This document shows, piece by piece, positions 35,036-43,575 of a stretch of 64,000 bases of DNA. Numbering within the stretch: the first letter of the stretch is position 1; every line of letters begins with the position of its first letter. The translations under genes and the position numbers were made by a program. Source of the DNA: a virus; IMG/VR virus record IMGVR_UViG_3300046673_000114, positions 16,484 through 80,483 of that record; one strand, 5' to 3'. Under the pieces are notes generated by a model. It did no database searches. It was not told where the DNA came from and was given only the letters and a program-made list of their open reading frames with translations.

Positions 35036-35424
35036 GAAAATGTACTAAATGTAGTAATATGATTAATGCCGACGATAGGCATAAGCTATGTCCTCGTTGT
35101 CGTGAAAAGAATAAAGAAATAAAGCTTAGAGTAAGAAAAGGCCGCGAAGAAAGAGGCGTCTGTACGCAATGCGGTAAAAAAAGAGATAGTGAGTTGTACC
35201 TCTTATGCGCTAAATGTCGTGATAAAAAAAGTCATAGTCCCTCTCGCGTAAAGCGTGGCGTTAATAAAACAAATCCAGTTCGCGTGTATCCTACACACAT
35301 TAACCTAAGTAAAGCGTATATCATCAAAGTAGACGAGGTGGCCGCGAGAGCGCACCTAACTAGAACGGATATAATGGAAACGCTCATCTCGAAATATATA
35401 AATCGCGTTGAGGTCTGGAAGTGA
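35032..35424 (+). CDS. Zinc-knuckle plus RHH-like regulator
   Basis: 130 aa. Three CxxC knuckles (CTKC, CPRC, CTQC...CAKC) in the first 65 residues, then an RHH-like end HINLSKAYIIKVDEVAARAHLT. Combines the HNH-type N-terminus with a DNA-binding C-terminus; possibly derived from an HNH gene that lost its nuclease. Confidence 0.5.
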   Translation: MRKCTKCSNMINADDRHKLCPRCREKNKEIKLRVRKGREERGVCTQCGKKRDSELYLLCAKCRDKKSHSPSRVKRGVNKTNPVRVYPTHINLSKAYIIKVDEVAARAHLTRTDIMETLISKYINRVEVWK

Positions 35425-36083
35425 GTTCTAATTCGCAAGAATATAATCAACGGTGGCGGGAAGCAAATAAAGAGGCCATACGCGACTCAAACCAAAAATA
35501 TCGTTTAGCTCACGCAGAAAAGATTTCTAAGCAAATTAAGATACGGTATCAACGGCTTCGCGATAGTGGGTTATGTGTCAGGTGCACTAATCCGCGCGAA
35601 AAACATAAGCAGTATTGTGATAGCTGTCTTAAAAAGCATAACGCCGAAGTTAAAAAATGTCGAGAAAAACATATTAAAAGTGGATTATGTCGCGCTTGCG
35701 GCCTCCCGCGCGAACAAGAAAATAAAGTACATTGTAATAAATGTCTTATGAAGTATCGCGACGATACAAGAAAGAATCAGGAACGATTTAGACACACCGC
35801 GCTTTCTTTTTTAACGGACGGAAAAATGTGCTGTAGTAACTGCGGGTTGCCTATCTATCAAACTCTTGAGTTCGACCATATAAATAACGACGGGGCTGAG
35901 CATAGACGACGAGAAGCTGGTAGGTGGTTCAGTTTTCCTAAATGGCTTATCGATAATAACTTTCCTAATGGCTTTCAGGTTCTTTGTGCGAATTGTCATA
36001 GTTTTAAAACAAAAGGGGGTAAGTTACCAACTAAAAATGAACTTATCGCGGCGTATGAAACCGCGATTAAGTTTTTGGAGTAA
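35421..36083 (+). CDS. HNH endonuclease with multiple zinc knuckles
   Basis: 220 aa, GTGA overlap. Knuckles CVRC...CDSC and CRACG...CNKC, HNH core CSNCGLPIYQTLEFDHINNDGAEHR and VLCANCHSFK. Most similar in layout to the HNH at 12878. Confidence 0.8.
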   Translation: MSSNSQEYNQRWREANKEAIRDSNQKYRLAHAEKISKQIKIRYQRLRDSGLCVRCTNPREKHKQYCDSCLKKHNAEVKKCREKHIKSGLCRACGLPREQENKVHCNKCLMKYRDDTRKNQERFRHTALSFLTDGKMCCSNCGLPIYQTLEFDHINNDGAEHRRREAGRWFSFPKWLIDNNFPNGFQVLCANCHSFKTKGGKLPTKNELIAAYETAIKFLE

Positions 36084-36087
36084 GAAA

Positions 36088-36252
36088 ATGAAATTAAGCG
36101 ACATTCTAGAGTTTATAACGTTATTCGAATTAGAGCGACTTAGTGAGGGGATTGTGGAAGTTAAAACAGAGAATGACATTTTAGCGGTTTATCACGTGTA
36201 TGTAATGATATACAGCGCTTGGGAACATTATTTTAAAAACGGTAATGTATAG
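36088..36252 (+). CDS. Hypothetical protein (54 aa)
   Basis: ATG 36088, shortly after the HNH stop. Hydrophobic helix (LEFITLFELERL), YHVYVMIYSAWEHYF. Might be membrane-associated. Confidence 0.45.
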   Translation: MKLSDILEFITLFELERLSEGIVEVKTENDILAVYHVYVMIYSAWEHYFKNGNV

Positions 36253-36469
36253 TTATTTCATAGGTAACGATAAGCGAGAAGCTACCGGCTTCTGCACGAA
36301 GTGTCAGGTTCCGCTTAGTATGCGAGCTTCAACGATAGAGGGGCAGTTCTATTGTCCTTTCTGCGCGGACTTACTTATTAGACAATATCTAGAAACGTAT
36401 GGGTTCGGCTTAGCTCTCGAGAAAGACTTTAGCACAGAAAAAACGGAAAACGTGAGTCACTATGGATAA
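36245..36469 (+). CDS. Zinc-ribbon protein (74 aa)
   Basis: CTKCQVPLS...YCPFCADLL is a complete rubredoxin-like ribbon. Overlaps the neighbours at both ends. Confidence 0.55.
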   Translation: MYSYFIGNDKREATGFCTKCQVPLSMRASTIEGQFYCPFCADLLIRQYLETYGFGLALEKDFSTEKTENVSHYG

Positions 36470-36605
36470 GAAGAGCGAATATTGTAGAACCGGCTGCATG
36501 TGGCTTCTTTGGACTAAACTGGGGAATCATAATAAATGTCTCTTAGATACAGAGCCGACACGGGCCGATAACGGTTACATTTACTGCGACGATTATAAAA
36601 CTTAG
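36462..36605 (+). CDS. Cys-containing small protein (47 aa)
   Basis: YCRTGCMW, CLLD and YCDDY give four Cys. Overlaps the stop upstream by 8 bp. Confidence 0.45.
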   Translation: MDKKSEYCRTGCMWLLWTKLGNHNKCLLDTEPTRADNGYIYCDDYKT

Positions 36606-36611
36606 AAGGAG

Positions 36612-36785
36612 ATGAGTAAGATACCCGCACACTATCATCCTTGTGCCAACTGTGCTAAGGCCCGAGAGTCGGGCTATCCGACTATGTTCTATTGTGAAGC
36701 AAAAAGCATACAAATTCCGAATGAAGAAACGATGCACGGTTGCATAACCTACGCGCCGAGAACGGACGGGCAGGTATACATATGA
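36612..36785 (+). CDS. Cys-rich small protein (57 aa)
   Basis: ATG after AGAAGGAGATG. CANCAKARESG...FYCEAK...GCITY repeats the four-Cys theme of 15000, 52604 and 57706. Confidence 0.5.
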   Translation: MSKIPAHYHPCANCAKARESGYPTMFYCEAKSIQIPNEETMHGCITYAPRTDGQVYI

Positions 36786-37003
36786 AACGCGACATTCTTG
36801 GCGAAACTAAGTTTTGTGTTGTATGTAAAAACGAGTTTCGAGATACGCTCGCACACTGGAATGGAAGACTTCTCGTGTGGAAGCGCGGCCGGTCACGAAC
36901 AAACTGTTGCTCAGACGTGTGTGCAAAGAAACGTAAAGCCGCACGAGACTTAGCCTATAAACGCGCGCGAACCGTAAAAAATCGCGCGAGAGAATATGAG
37001 TGA
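36782..37003 (+). CDS. Zinc-finger basic protein (73 aa)
   Basis: ATG 36782 with ATGA overlap. CVVCKNEF...NCCSDVCAKKRKAARD resembles a MYND/zinc-knuckle layout with a very basic tail. Confidence 0.5.
   Translation: MKRDILGETKFCVVCKNEFRDTLAHWNGRLLVWKRGRSRTNCCSDVCAKKRKAARDLAYKRARTVKNRAREYE
36974..36995 (+). repeat. Isolated copy of the AAAAATCCGCG-type leader repeat
   Basis: TAAAAAATCGCGCGAGAGAAT directly before ATG 36996 matches the leader array at 43.2-45.2 kb. Here it is also the coding end of the gene before. Confidence 0.6.
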
Positions 37004-37232
37004 AGAAAAGCGGCATATGTGTAGAGACTGCCTAAAGGCGCTTCGCACAAGAGAAGACACAAAGAGTAGACGGTCTGAAATAAAATGTACGGTTACTAAT
37101 ACGTGGCTTAGTCCTTTCGCGGACACGTGTAAGCATTTTAAGCTGCGCGGCGAAGACCGAGGCATAGGTAGGGCGCTTAAGACCCTAATAGACGGAAGAG
37201 TTCAATTAAAAGATGAGCGAAATAAATACTAA
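36996..37232 (+). CDS. Cys-rich small protein (78 aa)
   Basis: CRDCLKALR...KCTVTNTW...DTCKHFK matches the common small zinc-protein pattern. Overlaps ParB-like gene start by 20 bp. Confidence 0.5.
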   Translation: MSEEKRHMCRDCLKALRTREDTKSRRSEIKCTVTNTWLSPFADTCKHFKLRGEDRGIGRALKTLIDGRVQLKDERNKY

Positions 37233-37797
37233 GGATAATCCTTATTTCATTCGTGAAGAGGAAGTTTCGTTAGACAAGCTTAAGCCTAACGAGAAAAACC
37301 CGCGAAAGCATCCCGAAGACCTTATAAAACGATTAGTCGCGAGTATAAAAGAATTCGGTAAGACCATGCCGATGATTGTCGACGAGGATTATAATATCAT
37401 TGCGGGTCACGCGCGGCTTAAAGCAGCGCAGAGAATGGGCTTAACAACCTTTCCGGTTAGAGTATTCAAGTTTCCGGCCGGAAAGGATAGGGCGTATCTA
37501 ATTGCCGATAATAAACTAGCCGAGATGAGTGAGTGGGATACCCCTCTTTTAGCAGATATGTTCGAAGAGCTATTAGAAGCAGGTATTCATCTCGATATAA
37601 CCGCGTTTACCATAGAGGAACGCGATGAGATTATGGCCGAGCCTATGATGGCTCCCGATAGCGAATTCGGCGCGGGAGAAAAGGACTTCGTTATAGTCTC
37701 CTTTAGAATGACGAAGGACGAATTCGAGTTATATAAAGCTGATGTTGATGAGTTCATAGGAAAAACCAATTTAACGCCCCACATACAGGAGATATAA
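37213..37797 (+). CDS. ParB/Srx-type nuclease-domain protein
   Basis: 194 aa. The ParB N-terminal fold is clear: EEVSLDKLKPNEKNPRKHP, LVASIKEFGKTMPMIV, IIAGHARLKAAQRMG and LIADNKLAE. No helix-turn-helix or centromere domain follows. In phages such proteins sit near terminase genes and may act as CTP-dependent switches or nucleases. Confidence 0.8.
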   Translation: MSEINTKDNPYFIREEEVSLDKLKPNEKNPRKHPEDLIKRLVASIKEFGKTMPMIVDEDYNIIAGHARLKAAQRMGLTTFPVRVFKFPAGKDRAYLIADNKLAEMSEWDTPLLADMFEELLEAGIHLDITAFTIEERDEIMAEPMMAPDSEFGAGEKDFVIVSFRMTKDEFELYKADVDEFIGKTNLTPHIQEI

Positions 37798-37971
37798 ATG
37801 AGACTTACGGCGAGCCGAGTAGAAGAGTTAAACGTCTTCGTGTTTGTATTTTGTATGACCGTTGGAACGCTCGAATTAGTTCTAAATGTCCCTATTCTTT
37901 CGCCGGTGTTCGCGTCGCTCGTGTATTCTCTAGGAATTCTAAATCTTGTGTGCTTTATACAAGGATACTAA
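37798..37971 (+). CDS. Two-helix membrane protein (57 aa)
   Basis: Abuts the ParB-like stop. Two hydrophobic segments (about 13-32 and 33-54). Function unknown. Confidence 0.5.
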   Translation: MRLTASRVEELNVFVFVFCMTVGTLELVLNVPILSPVFASLVYSLGILNLVCFIQGY

Positions 37972-38013
37972 AAAATGCCGATTAAAGGCTGGCCGCTACC
38001 GTGGGAATAAATT

Positions 38014-38193
38014 ATGAAGCGAAACATTCATCAAAATACGGTTAAACGAATCATAAAAGGAAGCTCGACTATCGAGGATTGTCCTCTCTGCAAAGAGAAA
38101 GATTATATGTACCTAACATTCTGCTTAACGTGCCTCGATAACGAAGGCGTTAACCGCGAGAAAGGCTATGTCGAGTGCGGCCGGAAGAAATAA
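38014..38193 (+). CDS. Zinc-binding small protein (59 aa)
   Basis: CPLCKEKDYMYLTFCLTCL is a compact zinc-ribbon. The stop overlaps the terminase small subunit ATG by one base. Confidence 0.5.
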   Translation: MKRNIHQNTVKRIIKGSSTIEDCPLCKEKDYMYLTFCLTCLDNEGVNREKGYVECGRKK

Positions 38194-38789
38194 TGAAATC
38201 AATAAAAAAAGAAAAGAGACTAACTAAAAAAGAGCAGCTTCAAAAAAGAAGATATGATTTTTGGAGACTTATGTCTCACGGCGCAACTCTAGCCGACGCC
38301 GTTAAGATGATTTCAGAGAAATACGGTGTCGGTAAAGCCGTTTTATATAGCGATTGGGCTAAACGAGAGGAATGGGGTGTCGTCGAGGAACCAGAGAAAA
38401 ATAGAATAGTAAAAGATGGTCTGTTTTCATTACAAGAAACAAGACGTTATCTTTGGAATCTTATTAACGCTTCACCAGAACAGCTTAACGAAGACGGGGT
38501 ATTAGTCGACTCTCGAGGCGTGCCGATGTGGCCGTTTGAATTACCAGATGTTAAGTTAAGAGCTACTACGATAGCGAAGATTATAGAAACAGATTTCGCG
38601 GTTATCCGAATGACGCAAAGCATAGGCATCGTTCCGCAAAAGGGAATGACTATTTCTATGTTATCCGAAAACTCTGCTGAAATAGAAAAGAACCTAGACG
38701 CGTATTGCGGTGACGATGTAGAGCTAAAAAGAGCGGTATTAGTCGCACTCGATACGATGGCGAGGGGTGTAAGTGGCGAAGACTCCTAA
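38193..38789 (+). CDS. terS: Terminase small subunit-like protein
   Basis: 198 aa from ATG 38193. Residues about 18-60 carry a helix-turn-helix-like region (LMSHGATLADAVKMISEKYGV...LYSDWAKREEW), the rest is helical. Position directly upstream of, and overlapping, the terminase ATPase supports the role of DNA recognition for packaging. Confidence 0.6.
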   Translation: MKSIKKEKRLTKKEQLQKRRYDFWRLMSHGATLADAVKMISEKYGVGKAVLYSDWAKREEWGVVEEPEKNRIVKDGLFSLQETRRYLWNLINASPEQLNEDGVLVDSRGVPMWPFELPDVKLRATTIAKIIETDFAVIRMTQSIGIVPQKGMTISMLSENSAEIEKNLDAYCGDDVELKRAVLVALDTMARGVSGEDS

Positions 38790-39651
38790 ATACACACTAA
38801 AGAAAAGACCGCGCGGTAGGCCGCGTAAAGAGAAACCGGCAGCGAAAGAGAAGAAAGAATACTCTACCGATGCAGTTCGTTATCTAAAGTATAAGATGGC
38901 CCCGGACGTGTGGGTAGAAGAAAACTATGATATAACGCTCGATTCGTGGCAGAAAGAAGCATTAAACACCCAATCGAATCGCCTACTACTTAATTGTTCA
39001 AGACAGGCGGGAAAATCGACCGTTGTTTCTCTATTAGCGCTACACCATGCGTTATTTACACCTAAAGCATTAGTCCTCGTCGTCTCACATACGGATATTC
39101 AAGCGAAAGAAACGTTTAAGAAAATAGCCGATAGCTTCCACGACCTAAAGACCGAATGGTATAAAAGCGAAGTAGACACCGTTTATGAGATTAGGTTTAA
39201 CAATAAAAGTCGTATCATAGCACGAACGGGACAACAACCAGATAGCTTACGAGGGTATAGTGGTGTTACGCTTTTAATCATCGACGAAGCTGCATCAGTT
39301 TTAGAAGAAAGTTATATGGTTCTTAAACCAATGCTTGCCGTCTCGAAAGGAAAGGTAGTTTTGCTTTCTACGCCTAAAGGTAAACGAGGTTTCTTCTATG
39401 ATGCGTATAAAGACGCGCACGAGAATAACCGAGAGAGCTGGCATTACTTAGAAATAAAAGCCGACGATTGTCCTAGAATCACGCAAGAATACTTACTAAG
39501 TGAAAAAGAGCGCAATCCCGATTGGGTATTCGAGCAAGAATACTATTGTGTCTTCATTTCGAATGTGAGCAACATTTTTCCAAACGTTGCCGACTTATTT
39601 ATAGAAATGCCCCTAGACGACCACTGGTCATTCGATTTAGACTTGGATTAA
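38773..39651 (+). CDS. terL: Terminase large subunit, ATPase half
   Basis: 292 aa, GTG start inside the end of terS. Walker A SRQAGKST (76-83), Walker B LLIIDEA (167-173), coupling motif LLSTPKG (about 196-202), then FEQEYYCVF that normally precedes the nuclease domain. An AT-hook-like RPRGRPRK is at residues 12-19. The protein stops here without a nuclease; that half is encoded at 47433. Motor of DNA packaging. Confidence 0.85.
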   Translation: MAKTPKYTLKKRPRGRPRKEKPAAKEKKEYSTDAVRYLKYKMAPDVWVEENYDITLDSWQKEALNTQSNRLLLNCSRQAGKSTVVSLLALHHALFTPKALVLVVSHTDIQAKETFKKIADSFHDLKTEWYKSEVDTVYEIRFNNKSRIIARTGQQPDSLRGYSGVTLLIIDEAASVLEESYMVLKPMLAVSKGKVVLLSTPKGKRGFFYDAYKDAHENNRESWHYLEIKADDCPRITQEYLLSEKERNPDWVFEQEYYCVFISNVSNIFPNVADLFIEMPLDDHWSFDLDLD

Positions 39652-39653
39652 GA

Positions 39654-39675
39654 ATAAATATATAAGGTTATACGT
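39654..39675 (+). promoter_or_regulatory. TATA box of the HNH gene
   Basis: AAATATATAAGG about 25-30 bp before ATG 39688, with no ribosome site, giving the HNH gene its own leaderless promoter. Confidence 0.5.
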
Positions 39676-39687
39676 CCTTTTGATATT

Positions 39688-40308
39688 ATGGATAAAAAAG
39701 AGTACCAAAAGCAGTATCGAGCTAGGCATAGAGATAAGCTAGCCGAGTACAGCAAGCGGTACTACGCCGAGAACAAGGATAAATTTGCTAAATTAAATAA
39801 GCAATACCGCGAAGAGCATAAGGAAGAGTTAGCTGCTAAGGCAAAAGAGTACAATAAGCATTACTACGTTGAGAATAGAGAGCAGGTACTAGAGCGTTCG
39901 AATAAATGGAAAGCCGAGCATAAAGAAGAGTTAAAAGTAAAGTCTAGAGAATATTATCTTAAGCATTACGAAGATACGTTAAAATGGAACGTCGAGCATC
40001 GAAAGAAAAAAGCAGAAATCGCTAAACGTTATCGTGAGACTCTTAATAAACGAGTAGAAGAGATTAGTCCTAATATCTGTTTTTTTAATGACGAACACGC
40101 TTGTAGAAGTCGTAAAGGCTGGAAGCTAGACCTACACGAAAAAAGTGGAAACGGTCATAATAAATGGGCCGTTAGGATTATTCTCGACGATACATCGAAA
40201 GCTAATGATTTTGTACGCTTATGCTCAAAACATCACGATATGGTACACGCTTTAATGGAGCTAGGCCGAACGTGGGATGAGATAGAGACGTTTATTAACA
40301 TATGTTAA
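39688..40308 (+). CDS. Divergent HNH-type endonuclease
   Basis: 206 aa. Residues 1-120 are Lys/Glu/Tyr repeats (EHKEEL, YYxENRE). C-terminal domain KLDLHEKSGNGHNKWAVRI...VRLCSKHHDMVHAL fits a degenerate HNH. It sits exactly behind the break in the terminase gene, with its own promoter. The stop lies in a palindrome TTAACATATGTTAA. Confidence 0.6.
   Translation: MDKKEYQKQYRARHRDKLAEYSKRYYAENKDKFAKLNKQYREEHKEELAAKAKEYNKHYYVENREQVLERSNKWKAEHKEELKVKSREYYLKHYEDTLKWNVEHRKKKAEIAKRYRETLNKRVEEISPNICFFNDEHACRSRKGWKLDLHEKSGNGHNKWAVRIILDDTSKANDFVRLCSKHHDMVHALMELGRTWDEIETFINIC
40295..40308. promoter_or_regulatory. Palindrome TTAACATATGTTAA
   Basis: Copy of the palindrome family at the 3' end of the HNH gene. 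Confidence 0.45.
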
Positions 40309-40321
40309 CATAGGTGAAGAA

Positions 40322-40453
40322 ATGACCTGCTACGAAGACTACGACTTTGGGCGCAGTGCTTCTCTCACCGCGTCAAGGGTGGGCTTTCGCTTGTCGCTAA
40401 ACCGTCCCAAGACGAGCACGACTTTCGAGGTCAGGGCATCAATGATATTGTGA
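40322..40453 (+). CDS. Possible small protein (43 aa)
   Basis: ATG after TAGGTGAAGAA, the only frame with a ribosome site in the 280 bp between HNH and the next gene. Ser/Arg-rich, composition unlike its neighbours. Weak call. Confidence 0.25.
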   Translation: MTCYEDYDFGRSASLTASRVGFRLSLNRPKTSTTFEVRASMIL

Positions 40454-40588
40454 GGCCTCTCATATGTTGTTAATAAGAAAATAAACTGAGCCATCTCAAA
40501 CCCACACGTGGATAGCGGTAATTGAGAAAGAGCATAAGAAAATAGGCTATATTCTTATCACGAAGGAGATTATGAGAAAATTTAGTGG

Positions 40589-40804
40589 GTGATAATATTG
40601 GACGATAAAGAGATATTAGATAACGTACTAGAGCTAGCAAAAGTTTACGCTATGCCGGGTATGCCCGGCGCACATCGCTTTACGCAAGTGTGTGAGTTTA
40701 TCGTTGGGAGTAGAGCGGAGAACATACCTAAAATTGATAAGCGGTTAACTGCGCTAGAAGCTGAAATAGGTGCACTTCGCTGTTTAATTGCTAAGAAAGA
40801 ATGA
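40589..40804 (+). CDS. Hypothetical protein with coiled-coil end (71 aa)
   Basis: GTG 40589 or, with GGTGAT as ribosome site, TTG 40598. C-terminal heptads (IDKRLTALEAEIGAL). ATGA overlap with the HD gene. Confidence 0.5.
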   Translation: MIILDDKEILDNVLELAKVYAMPGMPGAHRFTQVCEFIVGSRAENIPKIDKRLTALEAEIGALRCLIAKKE

Positions 40805-41283
40805 AACAAGAAGACGCCTATAAAATCGCCGAGAAACACTGCACAGGGATTCGGTGGGACGGAAGCCCGTCAATCAGTCACATAAGACGAACCGCGCAGC
40901 TCACCGAGGACATAGTTAGGGACGTTTTTAACGAAGACTATCTTAACGTAGTTAAATGCGCGGCGATACTTCACGACGTGATTGAGGATTGTTTAGATAA
41001 AGATGAGTTTGATAACTCCGCGCTTGACGATGTTATAATTTTTGACGACGTACATAGCGGGTTATTAGAGATAGTTTCTACACTTACACATCGTAAAGAT
41101 GAACCTTATGAGAACTATATTAGTAGAGTTATTAATTCGCCCAATCTAGCCCCAACGTGTATTAAAATAGCCGATATGATAGATAACTTAACCTCTAAAG
41201 GTGTAACCCTAAAGCAGCAGGCTAAGTATCGGAGAGCGCTACCGCGGTTAATTAAACGAATGTCTGGATTAGAAAAGAGGTAG
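40801..41283 (+). CDS. HD-domain hydrolase, RelA/SpoT-like
   Basis: 160 aa, a single HD domain. H27 in ISHIRR, HD at 58-59 (AAILHDVIED), later KIADMIDNLTS and THRKDEPYENYI match the RelA/SpoT-type (p)ppGpp hydrolase family such as small alarmone hydrolases. No synthetase domain. Could remove an alarmone or another nucleotide signal during infection. Substrate is inferred. Confidence 0.65.
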   Translation: MKQEDAYKIAEKHCTGIRWDGSPSISHIRRTAQLTEDIVRDVFNEDYLNVVKCAAILHDVIEDCLDKDEFDNSALDDVIIFDDVHSGLLEIVSTLTHRKDEPYENYISRVINSPNLAPTCIKIADMIDNLTSKGVTLKQQAKYRRALPRLIKRMSGLEKR

Positions 41284-41284
41284 A

Positions 41285-42007
41285 ATGAAAGCTCTTTGTC
41301 ACGTTTCGTATGAGCTAAAACCTAAAAAACCGTCACTAGCCGCCGGAAAAGTATTCGGTAGCTTTGGGTTAGACTCGGAACAGGGTAAGCGCGAGTATGT
41401 GAAACCATTCACTCTCGAGTTTAAAGAGAGAGACATTATTGCGTTTGTTGGCACCTCTGGAACTGGTAAAACAACCTGCTTACAGCAGCTAAAAGCGCAA
41501 ACGCTCGGGCTCGACCTAAACGAGTTAGTTTTCGATAATGATAAAACCGTTATAGAACATTTTAATGATTATGACGTTGGGCTAAAGAACCTAAGCATTT
41601 GTGGTCTAGCCGAAGCGCAACTTTTTATGCGGTATCCATTCGAGCTAAGCGACGGGCAAAGGTATAGGTTTAGAATGGCTCTCGGGCTTAGCGATAAACG
41701 AAACGTGTTAGTGTGCGATGAGTTTCTAGCCACGTTAGACCGGATAAGCGCGAAAACTATTGCGTTTAGCATTAGAAAACTAATTTCGAATAGCGATAAA
41801 ATCTTAGCGATAGCCACCACACACGAAGATATTCTCGAAGACCTGCAACCGAACATAATCGTTAATTTCGGCCCCGAAGGCGTAGAAATCGCGAATAAAG
41901 AGATAATTAAAAAAAAATCTCATTTTATAATAATCTCGTCATTGCACGGGGCTCTAGAGCAGATTGGAACCGGTTTAGTAAGTGGCACTACCGAGGAAAA
42001 GAAATAG
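41285..42007 (+). CDS. ABC-type ATPase (COG2401-like, ATPase part)
   Basis: 240 aa. Walker A GTSGTGKT (56-63), signature ELSDGQRYRF, Walker B VLVCDEFLATLD. No membrane helices or partner permease. Sits directly before a GNAT acetyltransferase; together they match the archaeal/phage family in which these two domains are fused. Role unknown. Confidence 0.7.
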   Translation: MKALCHVSYELKPKKPSLAAGKVFGSFGLDSEQGKREYVKPFTLEFKERDIIAFVGTSGTGKTTCLQQLKAQTLGLDLNELVFDNDKTVIEHFNDYDVGLKNLSICGLAEAQLFMRYPFELSDGQRYRFRMALGLSDKRNVLVCDEFLATLDRISAKTIAFSIRKLISNSDKILAIATTHEDILEDLQPNIIVNFGPEGVEIANKEIIKKKSHFIIISSLHGALEQIGTGLVSGTTEEKK

Positions 42008-42012
42008 GTTTT

Positions 42013-42546
42013 TTGAAGTATGCGTATATCCTCATTCACGATGACGAACCGATTGCCTTCTGTGGCTTCTCACCACCGGGGCTCGCAAACTCAGTTAGAA
42101 TTCGTATTTTTCGCGGTAGCTATAAGAAAATGACGACACGAACGGCAGAAATCATTAATTCTAGGTTTATAAACCTAAGTCGTATCGTTATCGACCCTAG
42201 ATATAGGGGTGCCGGAATTGCTAGTGATTTCGTTAAAGCGTGCTGCTTATATGATGATTTAGTAAAAGAGCGATTCATCGAACTTATTACCTCGATGGGA
42301 CAGATAAATCAATTCTGGAAGAAAGCCGGATTTAAAGACTACGGGCAAACGATGAGCGACACCATCGGCGGAACAGTTTCAATCGGCGGTGCTTCGCGAA
42401 AGAAGAAAGCAAAGACCGGGCAACATAATTGGCCCCACGAGAATCAGGGTGGACACGTTCGCTCAGAAACGAAAGCTCAAAGTAAGTTGGCGGTCATGAG
42501 ATACTATCTACTCGATATAAAGAAGGCTAAAGGAGAGAATAAATGA
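42013..42546 (+). CDS. GNAT acetyltransferase
   Basis: 177 aa, TTG start five bases after the ATPase stop. GNAT features: NLSRIVIDPRYRGAGIASDFVKA (acetyl-CoA loop around RGAGIA) and FWKKAGFKDYG. A basic tail follows. Partner of the ABC ATPase upstream. Confidence 0.7.
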   Translation: MKYAYILIHDDEPIAFCGFSPPGLANSVRIRIFRGSYKKMTTRTAEIINSRFINLSRIVIDPRYRGAGIASDFVKACCLYDDLVKERFIELITSMGQINQFWKKAGFKDYGQTMSDTIGGTVSIGGASRKKKAKTGQHNWPHENQGGHVRSETKAQSKLAVMRYYLLDIKKAKGENK

Positions 42547-42791
42547 TAAAAATATATTCACTGCCGGTATGTCCGAATTGTAAAGTATTAAAAACCACCT
42601 TAAAAGAACGTAACATTACGTTCGAAGAGGAAGAACTCGGAACACCCAAAGTAAAAACAGAAATGCTTATGCACCACGTTTTTACAGACATGGCACCAGT
42701 ACTTCGTGTTGATGATAAATATTATACCTCTATAGAAATCTTTAATGAAAAAGGAGATGTAAAGGTAGACATACTAAATACGCTATCGTAA
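42543..42791 (+). CDS. Glutaredoxin-like protein
   Basis: 82 aa. Redox motif CPNC at 10-13 in YSLPVCPNCKVLK, then MAPVLRVDDKYY (cis-Pro region). Reduces disulfides, perhaps of a host ribonucleotide reductase. ATGA overlap with GNAT gene. Confidence 0.75.
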   Translation: MIKIYSLPVCPNCKVLKTTLKERNITFEEEELGTPKVKTEMLMHHVFTDMAPVLRVDDKYYTSIEIFNEKGDVKVDILNTLS

Positions 42792-42792
42792 A

Positions 42793-43044
42793 ATGGCAGA
42801 CCCTAATACATTAGTAATAAACGACGGAGTAAGCGACTACTCGACTGAACCAATACTAGAACAGTGTCTAACCTGCGAGCACGTAAAACTAGACGACGTG
42901 CAGGGCGGGGGTCTAGTCTATAATGTTACGTGCGGCGCGTTTCATACGCCGTATCTTAAATTCACGGCAGAAGGAGAAGGAGATACACTTGTTGTTACCG
43001 AAGAGCATTGTAAATATCGCGTACGAATAAGAGATGAAAAATGA
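42793..43044 (+). CDS. Small Cys protein (83 aa)
   Basis: EQCLTCEHVKLDD...TCGAFH...HCKYR is again the four-Cys theme. Begins one base after the glutaredoxin stop. Confidence 0.5.
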   Translation: MADPNTLVINDGVSDYSTEPILEQCLTCEHVKLDDVQGGGLVYNVTCGAFHTPYLKFTAEGEGDTLVVTEEHCKYRVRIRDEK

Positions 43045-43197
43045 CAACATGGACATTTCCGCCGGAACTCCAAGTGGAAAAGCGATAAACTGTGGAACGA
43101 TTGGCATTGTCTAGTAGAATATTATGGTACGATGTGTTTTCAAAAGAAAAGAAGGACTATATGGCTTCCTTAGACGAAAAATCCGCGAGAGAATAGT

Positions 43198-43575
43198 ATG
43201 TGGATACTACACGACACGACATTTACCTTTTTTGATGATGTATTTATTTTTAGTAAAGCGTTCGAAGTAATAGGCCGCCCTAGTTACGTGATTCTTCATT
43301 GGCAGAACGAAAATATTGCACATTCGATTGTTGATGAAGAGTCATATCGACAAACAAAGGATAAATTACATAATTTAGCTAAGAGATTGCTATCGAGAGA
43401 TTTATGGCAAATGGCTGATTATCATAAAGCGCTTGCTAGGCCGATTATAACGCCCGAAGTCGTTGAAAGACTAGAATCGCTTGTAGGCACGCGCATATAT
43501 CGAGACTTAGTCACAGGCATAGAAACGCGCGAAGCCTACTACGGTGAAAAATCGCGAGGGAAAAGATATGACTAA
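43198..43575 (+). CDS. Hypothetical protein behind leader repeat 1 (125 aa)
   Basis: Aromatic N-terminus (TFTFFDDVFIF), helical centre. Its last residues (EKSRGK) are encoded by leader repeat 2. No family recognised. Confidence 0.55.
   Translation: MWILHDTTFTFFDDVFIFSKAFEVIGRPSYVILHWQNENIAHSIVDEESYRQTKDKLHNLAKRLLSRDLWQMADYHKALARPIITPEVVERLESLVGTRIYRDLVTGIETREAYYGEKSRGKRYD

Noticed and set aside
37976-38011. 11-codon ORF (MPIKGWPLPWE)
   Set aside because: Too short and without a good ribosome site to support as a gene.
43041-43196. Short frames between 43044 and 43198
   Set aside because: Several tiny frames (15-21 codons) and one startless frame with WNDWHCLVEYYG; may be a decayed gene but cannot be called.
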